Translations under genes and position numbers: made by a program
The notes under the pieces: generated by a model
What the model saw: the letters and a program-made list of their open reading frames with translations, nothing else
Databases searched by the model: none
What the model was told of the DNA's origin: nothing
NCBI RefSeq assembly: GCF_028769735.1
Contig: NC_088171.1
Span: 132,015,533-132,079,532, forward strand
Source of the DNA: Zonotrichia leucophrys gambelii
Lineage: Eukaryota > Chordata > Aves > Passeriformes > Passerellidae
Direction of reading: 5' to 3'
Length of the DNA stretch: 64,000 nucleotides
Part shown: in pieces, positions 12,501 through 24,500 of the stretch
Layout: every line of letters starts with the position of its first letter
Position numbering within the stretch: position 1 is the stretch's first letter

Positions 12501-15500
12501 TGAGGAAAGGTGTCTTGCTCACTCTCTGTCAATGTTTGGCTCAGTTTTGTATCCAGACTGGAAACCACTTTTGCTACAGGGAGCTCATCTACCTTCTCTT
12601 CTCTCACTAAACTTATTCACCGATATAGTAGTGCCGAAATAAAAACCCATTTCAACCCCCACTAACACTAAAACATCTTTTCCTTCCCTATTGTAGCCTT
12701 TGAAATGACAGCACTTATTCCTGAATAACTGAGAAACTGGTTTACCCCCAGTTTCTCAGTTATTCAGGAATACGTGACCTACTACACTTCTGAGTTTCTC
12801 TGTAGTTGTATATTTAGAAAAGAAATGGGTTTAGACATGGATGGGAAACCCATGGAGCACAGGGCTTTCCAGATCCTGCTGTCCACCTTGGCAGGATATC
12901 AAAGGAATATTTACCTCCCTACTGTGACTTGTGTTTTGAAGCTCCACCTCTCACACCAGTCTTTCACCAGCATAATACACTTTTAGCTCATCTCACTGAA
13001 AGCTCCTGTGAAGTAGAGAAATTTCCCTCCTCCTTCTCATACAGTCTCTCTTAAGGATTAGTGGCACATCTCCAGCAATTTTTTCCTAGGTCATCAGTTT
13101 ATTTTGAGGTTTCCTGCTCCTTAGAGGCCTTATGGCACTGTTCCACCTGCTCCTTAGAGGCCTTAAAGCCCATTCTGCTCTCAAGTAGGTGAACAGTGAC
13201 AATAAACCCAGAGCCAGCTTGAGAGCATCTCCCCACTGTGGCTTGGCTTTGCCACTCTCCGTGCAACAGCAGAGCCCCTTGGAGACTGAGCTTTACCTAT
13301 TTGCACTTCACACTGCTGCTGTTATCTCAAGAGTCTGGCAATGACTTGTCATTCTAGAATTTAAATACAAGTCAAACAGGACACAAACAACTCCAGATCT
13401 GGTTAATTAAAAGACTATTTTTCAAGCATTTTTTAAAATCACTAGGAGATGCATAGCCAGTAGTTTGGCTGTTCTAATTCACGATGCAATGCACTAAAAC
13501 CCCAAAAGCATTAAAATAATTCCAGCATCCCAGAGTACATGTGCCACATGGAGACTCATGTCATACTGGAGAAACATCAAAAAAGGCATAATTTCTTTTA
13601 GAAAATACAACATTCTTTTTAAAGTGTGATAGACAAATGCATATGCATGGCTCTAGGAAGCAAATCACAACAGTTTCACCCTGTTGTGCTCTGTGAAGCC
13701 CCTCTCAGACTGCAGGGAGGGAGTCACCCAACCAAGCACAACTCACTTTTCTCCTGCTGGAGTGTTTTCAGGGACAAACACGCTGTAGGACATGTTAGTG
13801 AACTGCGGAGGGCGGGAGCCGGCCAGGATGGAAACGGAGGCATAGGGGCTTCGGTTGCCCTGCTCATCAGAGGCTTCCACGGTCACCACGTACTCCTTGT
13901 TCCACGTCAGAGGCAGACCAGTGGTCATGATCATGCCAGTGTCCTTATCCACTCGGAATCGCTCGTCACCACCTACCAACACAGGCACAAAGCTGCTCTG
14001 AGACGTGCCCCACAGCAAGGACATTGGCACCTTCACCATTTCAAAGTAAGCCATCCTCAACTCATCCACCTCTGTCCTTGGATGCACTTCTTTCTACCTT
14101 TCCAGTTGTCCACCTTATCTTTCACACACACTGTTTTGTTGACCAGCAGTGTAAAAGAGACAAGAACAAGTAAGAAATGGAGCCTTAAACTAACAGTAAA
14201 GGTGCCATCAATTTCAAAATAAGCAAAGAAAATGGCAAGAAGAAAGATTCCCATTCATGTAACTTTTACTTAACAGCACTTCCAGCTTCTGTTTGCTGTA
14301 CTTGTTGTATCTTTAAGGATTCCCCATGGGAAAAAAATTACCCATGAAATTGTAAACTTGGTAAGAAACATTTGCACCTAAAGAGAATTTCACCTTTTGT
14401 TTTCAGACTGGCCCTACCTGCAGTGAGAGCGTAGGTTACGGCAGCAGAGGCGTTCTCAGGGCTGCTGCAACGCGCCGTGAGCTGGTAGACGAGCGCGCCT
14501 TTGCGCGCATCGGGGTCGACGCGCGCCAGGTACGGGTACGGGTACATGGCCCAGGACAGCAGCTCCTCCTCTGGGGCAAGGAGGGTCACGTGGCACAGGT
14601 ACCAGTCATCATCTGCAAAACACACACGCACTTCCACACAGCTTGGTCTCCAGCTTAATGCTAAGATCTTATCCACCAGTATCTGTAAACAAACTGAGAA
14701 GGAAGCTTCCACTGCAAAGGACATGTAGAGATTTAATCACACTATTTTTTACCTCTAGGGAGACCTATATTCAAGCCTTTTTAATTCACAGTGAGTCACT
14801 AACAGATACTAAAGTTATGTATGGGATTCTTGAAGAAATTTTCCTAAGCACATTTGTGTTCTAAAAGTAGCCTTAAGATTTGACTTCAAATTAAAAAGAA
14901 TATATTATGGAATGTAGAGAATAAAGTTGAATAAAAAGAGAAACTACCTGTAGAAAGGGGTATGTAGAAAGGTACATAGGAGAAAGGTACATTTTCTGCC
15001 TGTTAAATTATCATCACATACTTCAACAAACTGCATTGAGGTTGCAGGTCTGCTAAGGGCTGCACCACTACACAATGAAACACCCACCCAGGTGTGTGTG
15101 TGTCTCATACAGGAAACCCTTCAACTCTGCCTTCAGGAAGGCCATTTCACACAGGATGGAAGAAGGAGCACATGGACAAAACCAGCACCAAAAGCCAGAA
15201 ATTCCAAACAATTTTAGGTGTGTGTCTCAGGGATGTGATACTAAATAAAAGGCTACCCACAGACAGACATTCCCTGACACACCAGACCTGTACTTACAAG
15301 CAGCCTTACCCTGCAGTAAAAATACGGGCTAGACAAATTTCCCAGAGATAATTGTTTCCAGGAAGGAAAAAACTTTACTAAATTTTTGTGGGGTTTTATA
15401 GTATTTAAAATCATTTAAGACATGGTTTCCTAAGTTTTCTTATATAACATGGTTTCTGGTTTTCTCATGTACCAGCACTGATTACAGGAGAACATTGGTT

Positions 15501-18500
15501 CACTTTTTTTTCTCTGTATTGCTGTGTAGGACAAGGCACAACCCACAGCATGAGGTAGTAGCTCATAAGAGCAGCTGGAGCAGCCACTATTTTATCTACA
15601 CCCAAGAAGGAGGGTTGGCAAATACAGGTCCTAATTCAGCCTGTTACAGACAGCAATTTTGCTAGTAAAGGGATGAAAACTTGTAGGCATGAACATTTAA
15701 AGATATTTTTGTTCATTTACTGGTCTAATTCAGGCAGTTCTAATTTCTGCAGAGATTGAATGTCTAGTCAAGTATTTTTCCCATACAGTGAAACTTGGAG
15801 ATTTATTTTAAAAATTGTGATTATACAGATTTTTCTTAATATTGCTCCATGTAGGTGATCCAATTTCTAAGTGCCAATGAATAATGAGGTCCTAAACCTG
15901 CTGCAGGTATTGTAAAACCCACCAAAAGTCAGCAGTAAAACAGAGATTTATGTTTTAAAAAAGACAGACAAGGGAAAAAATTTCACTGAGTTCAGGACAG
16001 CATGTTGGGGAAAAATATTTGTGTTGCTCAAATTAACCATAATTTTCTGTACTTTGACAAACACTTCACCTTACCTCTCTATGAAAGGTGTATTTAAATA
16101 GAAACATAGAGGAATTTAGATTTAAAAAGACTCTAAGACCATCAAGTCCAACTGTTAACCTGGTACTGCCAACTTAACAACTAAACCTGGGATTCACCAT
16201 CCCTGGAAATGTTGAAAAGGCATGTGCACATGGAATTGAGGACATCATTCAATGGTAAAGATGGTGCTGGTGCTAGGTTGACAGTCAGACTTGACCATCC
16301 TAAAGGTCTTTTTGAACCTTAAGAATTCTACAATTCCATGAAACCATGTCCCTAAATGCCACATCCACATGTCTTTCAAATCCCTCCAGGATGGTGACTC
16401 CACCACTTCCCTGGACAGCCTGTTCTAATGCTTGGCAACCCTTTCTGTGAGAAATTTTTCCCCTAATATTTACTCTAACCCCCCCCGGCACAACTTGGGG
16501 CCATATCCTCTTGTGCTACCACTTGTTACTTGGGAGAGGAGACAGAGCCACTCCTGGCTTCAGCCTCCTTTCAGGCATTGCAGAGAGCAATAGAGTCACC
16601 CCTGGGCCTCCTGTGCTCCAGGCCAAACACCCCCAGCTCCCTCAGCCTCTCCTCACAGGACTTGTGCTCCAGACCCTTCCCCAGCTCCGCTGCCCTTCTC
16701 TGGAAATGCTCCAGCCCCTCAATGTCCTTCCTGAATTGAGGGCCCAGAACTGGACACAGCACTCGAGGTGTGGCCTCACCAGAGCCCAGTACAGGGGGAC
16801 AATCCCTGCCCTGCTCCTGCTGGCCACACTATTGCTGACACAGGCCAGGATGCCATTGGCCTTCTTGAGCACCTGGGCACTGCTGGCTCATGTTCAGCCC
16901 TGTGACACTTAACAAAGCCTCAGATCACAGACTGATGGGATGGGTGAGGGTGGCAGGACCTCTGGAGGGCATCTGGTCCAACCACTCAGCTCAGGCTGGG
17001 CTGCCCAGAGCTGGCTGCCCAGAAAAACGTCCACAAGGCTTCTGAATATCTCCAAGGAAGGAGACTCCAAAACCTCCCTGGGCAATCCAGTGAACTAAAG
17101 TTCTAGGGGCTGGATTTCAAGAAAGACATGGACCAGTTGACAAGTGTCCAGAGAAAAGCCAAGAGCATAACCAGAAAGAATGCCCTTCAAGAGAGGGGAA
17201 AAGACCTGGAGATTTTCAGGAGACTGCAAGAGACATGCAAACATTGATATAAGAGGCTAAGGACTAAGGTATGAAGTCAGTCAGCTGTTCTGTAACCTGC
17301 AAACCAAAAAATAACTAGTTCTTATTCTGAAGGAAAAGACTGGCATTAGATGTTGGGCACAGAATCCCTCAGCATGTTTTTAAATGTAAGGACAAGGGAG
17401 CCCTTGACAGTGGCCAGAAGGGTGAGACAGCCTCCACCACTGAGTCTTTAAGACCTGACCAGACAAATATCTGCTGGCAATCACTTTGTTGTGACCAAAC
17501 CCGCCCCTAGGCAGGGGCACAGAACCAGCAAGACTGTTAAATCCTTTCCATCACACAATAATCTCCCTGCCCTTCAGCTTCTGCATCTCATTGATTTTTG
17601 AGGCATATATGTCCACATGTCACTCATTCCCCTGCAGCTTCAAGGAACTTCTAACATAAACATTCTTTGGAGTTTGTGTTTTATCTTTGCTGTTTGCTTA
17701 AGGGTAAGAAGTGAGAAAAGGAGTGAATGGCAGTCTACAAACATCCAGCACCACACATGAAAGGAAAAACGTGCGATGAAGCCAAACCTGGAGGCTGTAG
17801 TACAGCAGCAGGGGTAATAAACTTCAGCTATAGGGTGGAATATCTTTCTGCAGCTGAGACCTGGCTCACTCCTTCAGGCCCTCAGAATTTATTTCAGATT
17901 TTCAGACTTAAAGCTGTTTTCTCCATGCAAGTAACAAAATTTAAATTGAAGCAACCTGCAAGCATGCTGACAAAACAGTCCAGGTTATATCTATATAGAT
18001 CAGAGCTCTAATTCTAGCAAGGCATAAATGGAAGAAAATATAGTTACAAAGAACAGATTTTATCAATTCAAGTCCAAAACCCTAAAAAAGCAGTGTTGAA
18101 CATGGTCTGGAGACTGATAAGAGGTCAGTCAAACAGCACTGATTAACCCTATTTTCCCTAATTTCCCCTATCATGCAGAAAGAGCTGTTCAGAAGCAGCA
18201 CTATGAGTAGGGACATTTCTGTTCTGGTCACTCCCCTTTGCACACACACCAGGTGTGAGAAACCCAAGGATTTTAAGGTGTTTCAGACACATGGCAATCA
18301 GATACTGTGTAAAATTATCACACTGCCTTGAAACAAGTCAGTGAAACAAAACCAGCCTTGACAAAGTAGAGTTTTTCCCCAGAAATGCATTGGGTTTTCA
18401 ACTGTCATAGCTGCAAAGGCATTAACAGATCAAGCCTCTGAAATCAATAGTGGTTTATTTTGTTCCTGACACAACCACAGCATCCTATTAAATCAGAATG

Positions 18501-21500
18501 CAACATCACCCAGTGATGTTGCAGTTCACCCAATTTTGTCAATATGAATTATCCACTGCAAGAAAGGAAATAATCAGGAAACCAGACTAACAACAGGATG
18601 GCCTGGCCTCTGCACCACACATTGGAAAGAGTCTTGGTAAGATCAGTCTGGAAGAGACCACTAAGGAGTGCTGATTTTCCTGGAGATACTGGTGTATCCA
18701 CAAGGCTTCAGCTTTACCTCCTGCTTACATCCAAAAAAGACATGTAAACAAAAGGGATGCCAATCAATCACCAGTTAAGAGCACCCTAAGTAAAATGTTA
18801 GGATGTAGCAAGTGCAGGAGTGGGGGGAATGAAGAGATGCTAAGCTTGTGTCTTGGAGGGCTAAACATTATTCAGCAGATCAGAGCACATACACCTACAC
18901 CTTCCTTGGACAATAATATGAAAGCAAAGAAAGAACTGGAAAGGGTTTGGAAACTGCAAGTGGCTATTCTTGCAAGCCTGTATCAATTTCAGTCCTTTGA
19001 TCATTTTGTTTCCTCCCTCACCAGAAGGAGAGGAGAGGAGAGGAGAGGAGAGGAGAGGAGAGGAGAGGAGAGGAGAGGAGAGGAGAGGAGAGGAGAGGAG
19101 AGGAGAGGAGAGGAGAGGAGAGGAGAGGAGAGGAGAGGAGAGGAGAGGAGAGGAGAGGAGAGGAGAGGAGAGGAGAGGAGAGGAGAGGTCTTTTCCTAAG
19201 ATTAGAATTAGAGCTGCACTGACTGATGTGGGTTTGAGGGGACTAATGCCGGAAAATTAAAAACTAAAAAGTGTGCATAAAAAATGGCAGTTTATGTTGT
19301 ATTTCTATCCCCTCAGGCAAAAAGAATCATTTGAATTGAAAAGAGAGAGTGTGGTATGTGAAGAAGAGTCTGCAGTGCCCAGGCTGGAACAGAACCCCAA
19401 GGTGGGATGCCTGTAAAGCCCCCACTGTGCTGTCAGGTCACAGCACGAGTCCTCAGTGCAGGGCAGGACATCAGGAGCATCGGCTCATCACTGAACCATG
19501 GCCAGGAAATCTACACCTGAGAAATGCTTAAATGCTAAACCTCCCTTGTCATCTTCAGGACCATAGGTATAATCTACTTGGGCATATTTAAACTTAACCC
19601 AAAATTTCTTGTGGCAGTACTTGGTCTTTAACCAGAGTTCATCATCACTTTCTGAATTGCTTTTTTCCCCCTGCATTTTAATGATATCATTAGTGACATT
19701 TCCACAGTCATGCTGTCCACTGTGCCACTCTGTCCTGCCCAAGGGGCTTTCAAATCTGGTGGTAAATTATTCCTACAAGCTCAAACATCAGCAGCTGGCC
19801 AGAAGAGGAGCATCCCCAATAAAGGTATGAGGTAAAGGAGAAAACAGCTTGGACTTGGACTTGAGGACTAACCCAGTCACCAGCACCTATGATGCTCATG
19901 CCTCTGCCCCAGCATGTGCTGTCACTCCCCCAGGAGAAGTGCAGGGGCATCAAGAAACTCTCACAGAGGGGACAGCCTTCACAACACAGATCTCACCCTC
20001 AAAAATGAAGGCTTACTTTTATGAATTTCTTTTCCCCAACTCCCTTAAGAAAAGTTGTATGGGACCACCTTTAGTGCAGCTAGTCTGCTGTCATGAACAT
20101 GATGGGTCAGCTCCAACTAAAACATTGATGAGAGATTCCTGGGTGTGATGCTTTCAATAATTAACAGATTTGGTGTCTCACAAGTACTCCTAAGGTTTGG
20201 GTACAATGCCCAGGAGTAACATGTTCCTCTGCAACATCCTAGGGCACCGACTGGACTCATGTTGGACCAAGCAGTGAGTACTGTGTCCTGAAGGCAAGGT
20301 AATACCCTCACCATCAGTTCTGGAAATAGGACTCTTTATTTGCTTGGAAGTTCACAAATCCCTGCAGGAGCCTGGGATAAAGAGCCCACAGCCCCAGCAC
20401 ACCTGGGCAAAGGGACTGAGCCAATTGCCTCAGCTGAAGCTGTGCTAATTTCCATTTTCCCTCCTCAGTTAACCACAACCAGCAAGCTTGAAAAAGCAGC
20501 CTATAGAGATCATCTTGCATTATACCTATTACATATTTCTTAATAGACACCAGCACTGGGACACATTTTCTATGTACACACACCCTAACCCAGCTTAGGA
20601 GGCAAGGTCTTGCTTTCCTCAGTGCTGCCTCGGGACTCACCCAGTGGGACCACCAGGCTGAAAGGCAACTGCAGGTGCCACTGCACACATGCACAGCAAA
20701 GGAAAACCTTCAGCCCATTTTTCCCTTTCTGTGTGAGTGCACAGCTGCAGGGGGTACCTCCATCCTACGGGGTGTCTGAGAACCACAGCCTTTGTCAAGC
20801 ACCAAAGATCATTTCCCCAGGCAATGACTGCACACCACGGGAAGAGCTGCAGGCAGTTATAGGAACAGGCCTTCAAAATCCATTGGATTTTTACTGCCAC
20901 CCCATCATCTTGCCTGTGGTGTCCTCCTCTAGTTTTTCAAATCTGTTTTAATTTTGTTGTCTGTTTCCAGAGGAAAGCTCTGAGCACCCTCAGACCTGTG
21001 ATTACAGAAGTAGCATTTCTGCCTCAACCCTTAAATCCACTGTATCTGCCAAGAGCTGCTTGTTACCACACAATCAGGAGAATTAGAAACACAGCACCAC
21101 AGAAAAGGTAGGAGGCACAACAATTCACAGGATCTCAAAAGCTTCCATATAGCAGAATTCCATATAAAACAAGTTTTTATTACGGTTTGCCATGTTGACA
21201 GCTGACTAATCCTCAGTAAAAGTGTTATTAAATACTATAAAAAATATATTATTTGCAGGCACATCAGTAGACGAGGAAGTCAGATCACACCAACACAGTA
21301 AGAGGAGCTGAGGAGTCAACAGCACAGAGGGCATTTGGGGGCTTTTTTATGGCTTTTAAAGAAGTGCAGTAAGAGACAGCTACAATCATGTCTTCTTGTC
21401 ATCCTACCCAGCACATTGCTCTTCCTCATTGAAGTAGCACTTATTAAGTTTAAAGTATTTTGTGTGGGACATTAAAAAAAAAAATTGTTCCTGAGAGGCT

Positions 21501-24500
21501 GTAGCAGAGTCTGGGTTAGGAATCACTTTGCTTTGATGTTCAGTTTTCCTGTGGAAAAACTACAGGCATTTATCAGCTGTCCTTTAACATAGTTAAGTCT
21601 CTTCTCCCTGAAGGTTTTTCAAACATTTTAAAAATAAAAAGTTGCTTGCTGAAGCTTCATGCAGTAAGAGCTATTCCTATGACCATACTTAGAGTCTATT
21701 AACTTCTTTCCAAACACTTAAGAAGTTCATGCCACCAGCAAAACACAATCATTTTAGGACAGCAAATGTGTTTGATATGTACAAAAAGATGCCAAAAAGC
21801 TTTGCAATATTAGCTTTACCCCTTTGTCCCCCTGGGTGCAGTTGTGAGGAGCAGCTCAGACCCAGCAGCACTCGTTTGGAGCAGCAGCCCCCAAAGGAGC
21901 TCTCTGCTGGCTGCTCTCTGTGCCCTCAGAAATGAGGAGGTGAAGTTGCTAGGTTACCTTTCACTTTTCCTTTTGTTCTAGATTTCTAAACAGATCCTCT
22001 TGCACAGGCATGGCCCTTGGCAATTTGCTGCTCTCTCTCCCAGATCAGTGTCTATGCCACATGGGGTTTCCACCCATAGGAACCAATGGCTCCTTACTCT
22101 GTTATCATCCAGCACTGCTTTTAGGGCATTCCATCAGCAACATTCATGGCAGAAACAGAATTCCAAGTCCTTTCCATCAGCCTGTTTGGTCAGGTCAGGT
22201 TTTTAAAGGCTTTTCCTAAACGTTCTCCTTTAACATTTTCTTAACCTTTGGGCAGTTTCCAGCACCAGGCCAACCTCAGAGGCTGCAGCAGCCAAGGTGT
22301 GCTGCTGTGGCAAGGAGCCCCCAGTGCCTGCCCCAAACAGCAGCTGTGAAGGCACTCTGCTCTCTGGGGAGGGCAGAGCCTTGCAAGCCCTCTGGGGACA
22401 CACAGCAGAAGGAAGCTCAATTCCCCTTCAGCCATGGTCCCAAAGAGAGGGCTTTGTGCACATTCTCCATGGGGAGCTAACATGAGTACCCTGCCTGAGC
22501 AAACGTGGCATGTGTGAATTTTGGGGCTCCCATGTGTAAGGCAGGTGTGTAAAGGCAGCCCCAGGTCAGCTGGCTCCTGCCAGTAAATGAAAATCAAACA
22601 CTGCTGGGCCCTGCACAGTGCTCCTGGAGTGTGAGACAGCACCAGGAGCATGCAGGGCTGTTTCTGGCATTGTGCAGCTTTGATCTGGGTCTAAAACCAG
22701 ATTTTTAAAAGCCTTCCTGCTGTTGAAATGTAATGAAACTCAGAAATACTAAATCATAGTCTGTATAAAAGGATTCAAGATGCTAATCTTAAGAATAAAG
22801 GGCTGAATGTTCTATTTTTAAGGTTTCCCACTGCTTTTCTCTCAAATTTGTTATGATAGAGGTTTTCTCATGGTTTAAATAGCTTGTGTAACTTACAAGA
22901 ATTCTTGCAACATAAGCTTTACATTTACCTCTCCAGTTCTAAGCTTTTTGTAGGCTTCTCAAAATTAATAACTTTGTCAGACATTCTTAAGACTAATTTA
23001 TAGCCTCTGGATCATTATGTATGTTTTTGTTTGTTTTTTTTTTTTAACAGCAAGGTTTTCCCAAAGATATTTGCAGACATGGTAAAGTAATAACCTTCAT
23101 CCCAGAGCTTGCTCTTTCATCCAGTGAGCCCTGGCCATTAAAGTGGTTTCATGGGTTAAGCGAGGTAAGCTTTTTCTGCTAGTACCTGAATTTGGAGGCA
23201 CACTAATGGCATCCACAGATGGTTTTAATCAGTCTGATACCAGGAGGAAACACCCCCCTGACCCCCAGGAAAAAGAAAAAAAAAAAAAAAGAAAAGGCAG
23301 CATATAATGTGACCTCAATAGCTGATCAAGTCAAGTTTGTGTTTCTGGAGTGAGACTTATTTTCTAAAAATGTCAGGAGGTGCCAGGAAGCAGTAGGACA
23401 TTTCTGGCTCTGTTGCAAAAAGAAAAAATAAAAAAGATCCCCAAACCTAAGCTATGTCTTGCTTTGAAATCACAGCCAGCAACATATATTAATGACTTGT
23501 CAGCTTTTACAAAAGCTGTATTACATAGATTGAAAGGTTTCTCTTACCAGCAGGCATCCTGGTGGAAATTTCCTAAGAAAATAGAAGGGACTCAAACCAC
23601 ATATTCTTTCCATGTACAGTATTTACAGGAATGTCAAGATCTGACAGGAGCCTTTTTAAAATGCAGTTTGCTTCCAGTGAGCCCTTGGAGTTCAGCACTG
23701 CTCATATTCTACCATGAGACACTGCACTGAAGGAACTGCACTATGCTACAGCCTCCTGTAGTGGAGATTTAACTCCACTTTAAGATTTAAGTCAGATTTA
23801 ACATCCATCTCCTTGGAATTCACTTACAGTAGTAAACAGTTGCTATCCCACCTGAAAGAGAGCAGGGAATGAGGTATCCATCTCACCTCCAAAGCCAGGA
23901 AAATACTGAACAGCCTTGCAACTGTCTTACTCACTTCAGTCTAAAACTACCTGCGGCTGTTCACCCCTCTCTGATGCCCTGAGGCATCCCAGAGTTAAGA
24001 GGCAGCTAACACTGACCCTTTAACCTTTCAGGGCACTGCACACACATGGCAGGGGAAGAGATTTGTCTTGCCATGCTTTTGCTGAGTTCCTACTGTTGCC
24101 AAACAAAATTACCCTCTGCAGATAATGGAGTGACTTCCTACACAGTTATTTTCAGTTAGAGAGGATGTGGGGTGTATCCACAGTGTGAGTGTGTGCAGGA
24201 ACATGGACATCTCCCACTGGGGCTCACTACTCCAAGCCAAGGCAGCGTGCACTCTGCAAGCCCTTTGTGACGGGCTCTGAAGTTTAAAGAAACAAAAAAC
24301 CAAACCAAAAAACAAAGCCAAACCAAAAACCAAACCACCAGAAAAGCCTTCAAACCAAACCAGAGAACTAAAAGTCTTCTAGAGTTGGAGAACAGGGGTA
24401 TGAAGCATGATAGACAAAGTCTTAAACCTCAGACTTCCCCACAGTGTGAACCAGTACCCATTGCCAGCATCAGAGAGGGCAGCTGAGGGGGCAGAAGAGG

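Noticed and set aside
12717..12771. Hairpins read as transcription terminators or CRISPR-like repeats
   Set aside because: Intrinsic terminators and CRISPR arrays do not apply to a vertebrate nuclear locus; there is no U-run and no repeated unit with spacers.
13626..14222. 198-codon plus-strand open frame
   Set aside because: Overlaps cadherin exon 3 on the other strand, which has motif and splice support; this frame has none.
16511..16912. 133-codon plus-strand open frame
   Set aside because: Antisense of a CR1 fragment; the minus strand shows the CR1 reverse-transcriptase end.
18795..19260. Plus-strand frames encoding an Arg-Gly-Glu-Glu-Arg repeat protein
   Set aside because: Produced entirely by the AGGAG microsatellite, whose 5-bp unit is open in several frames.
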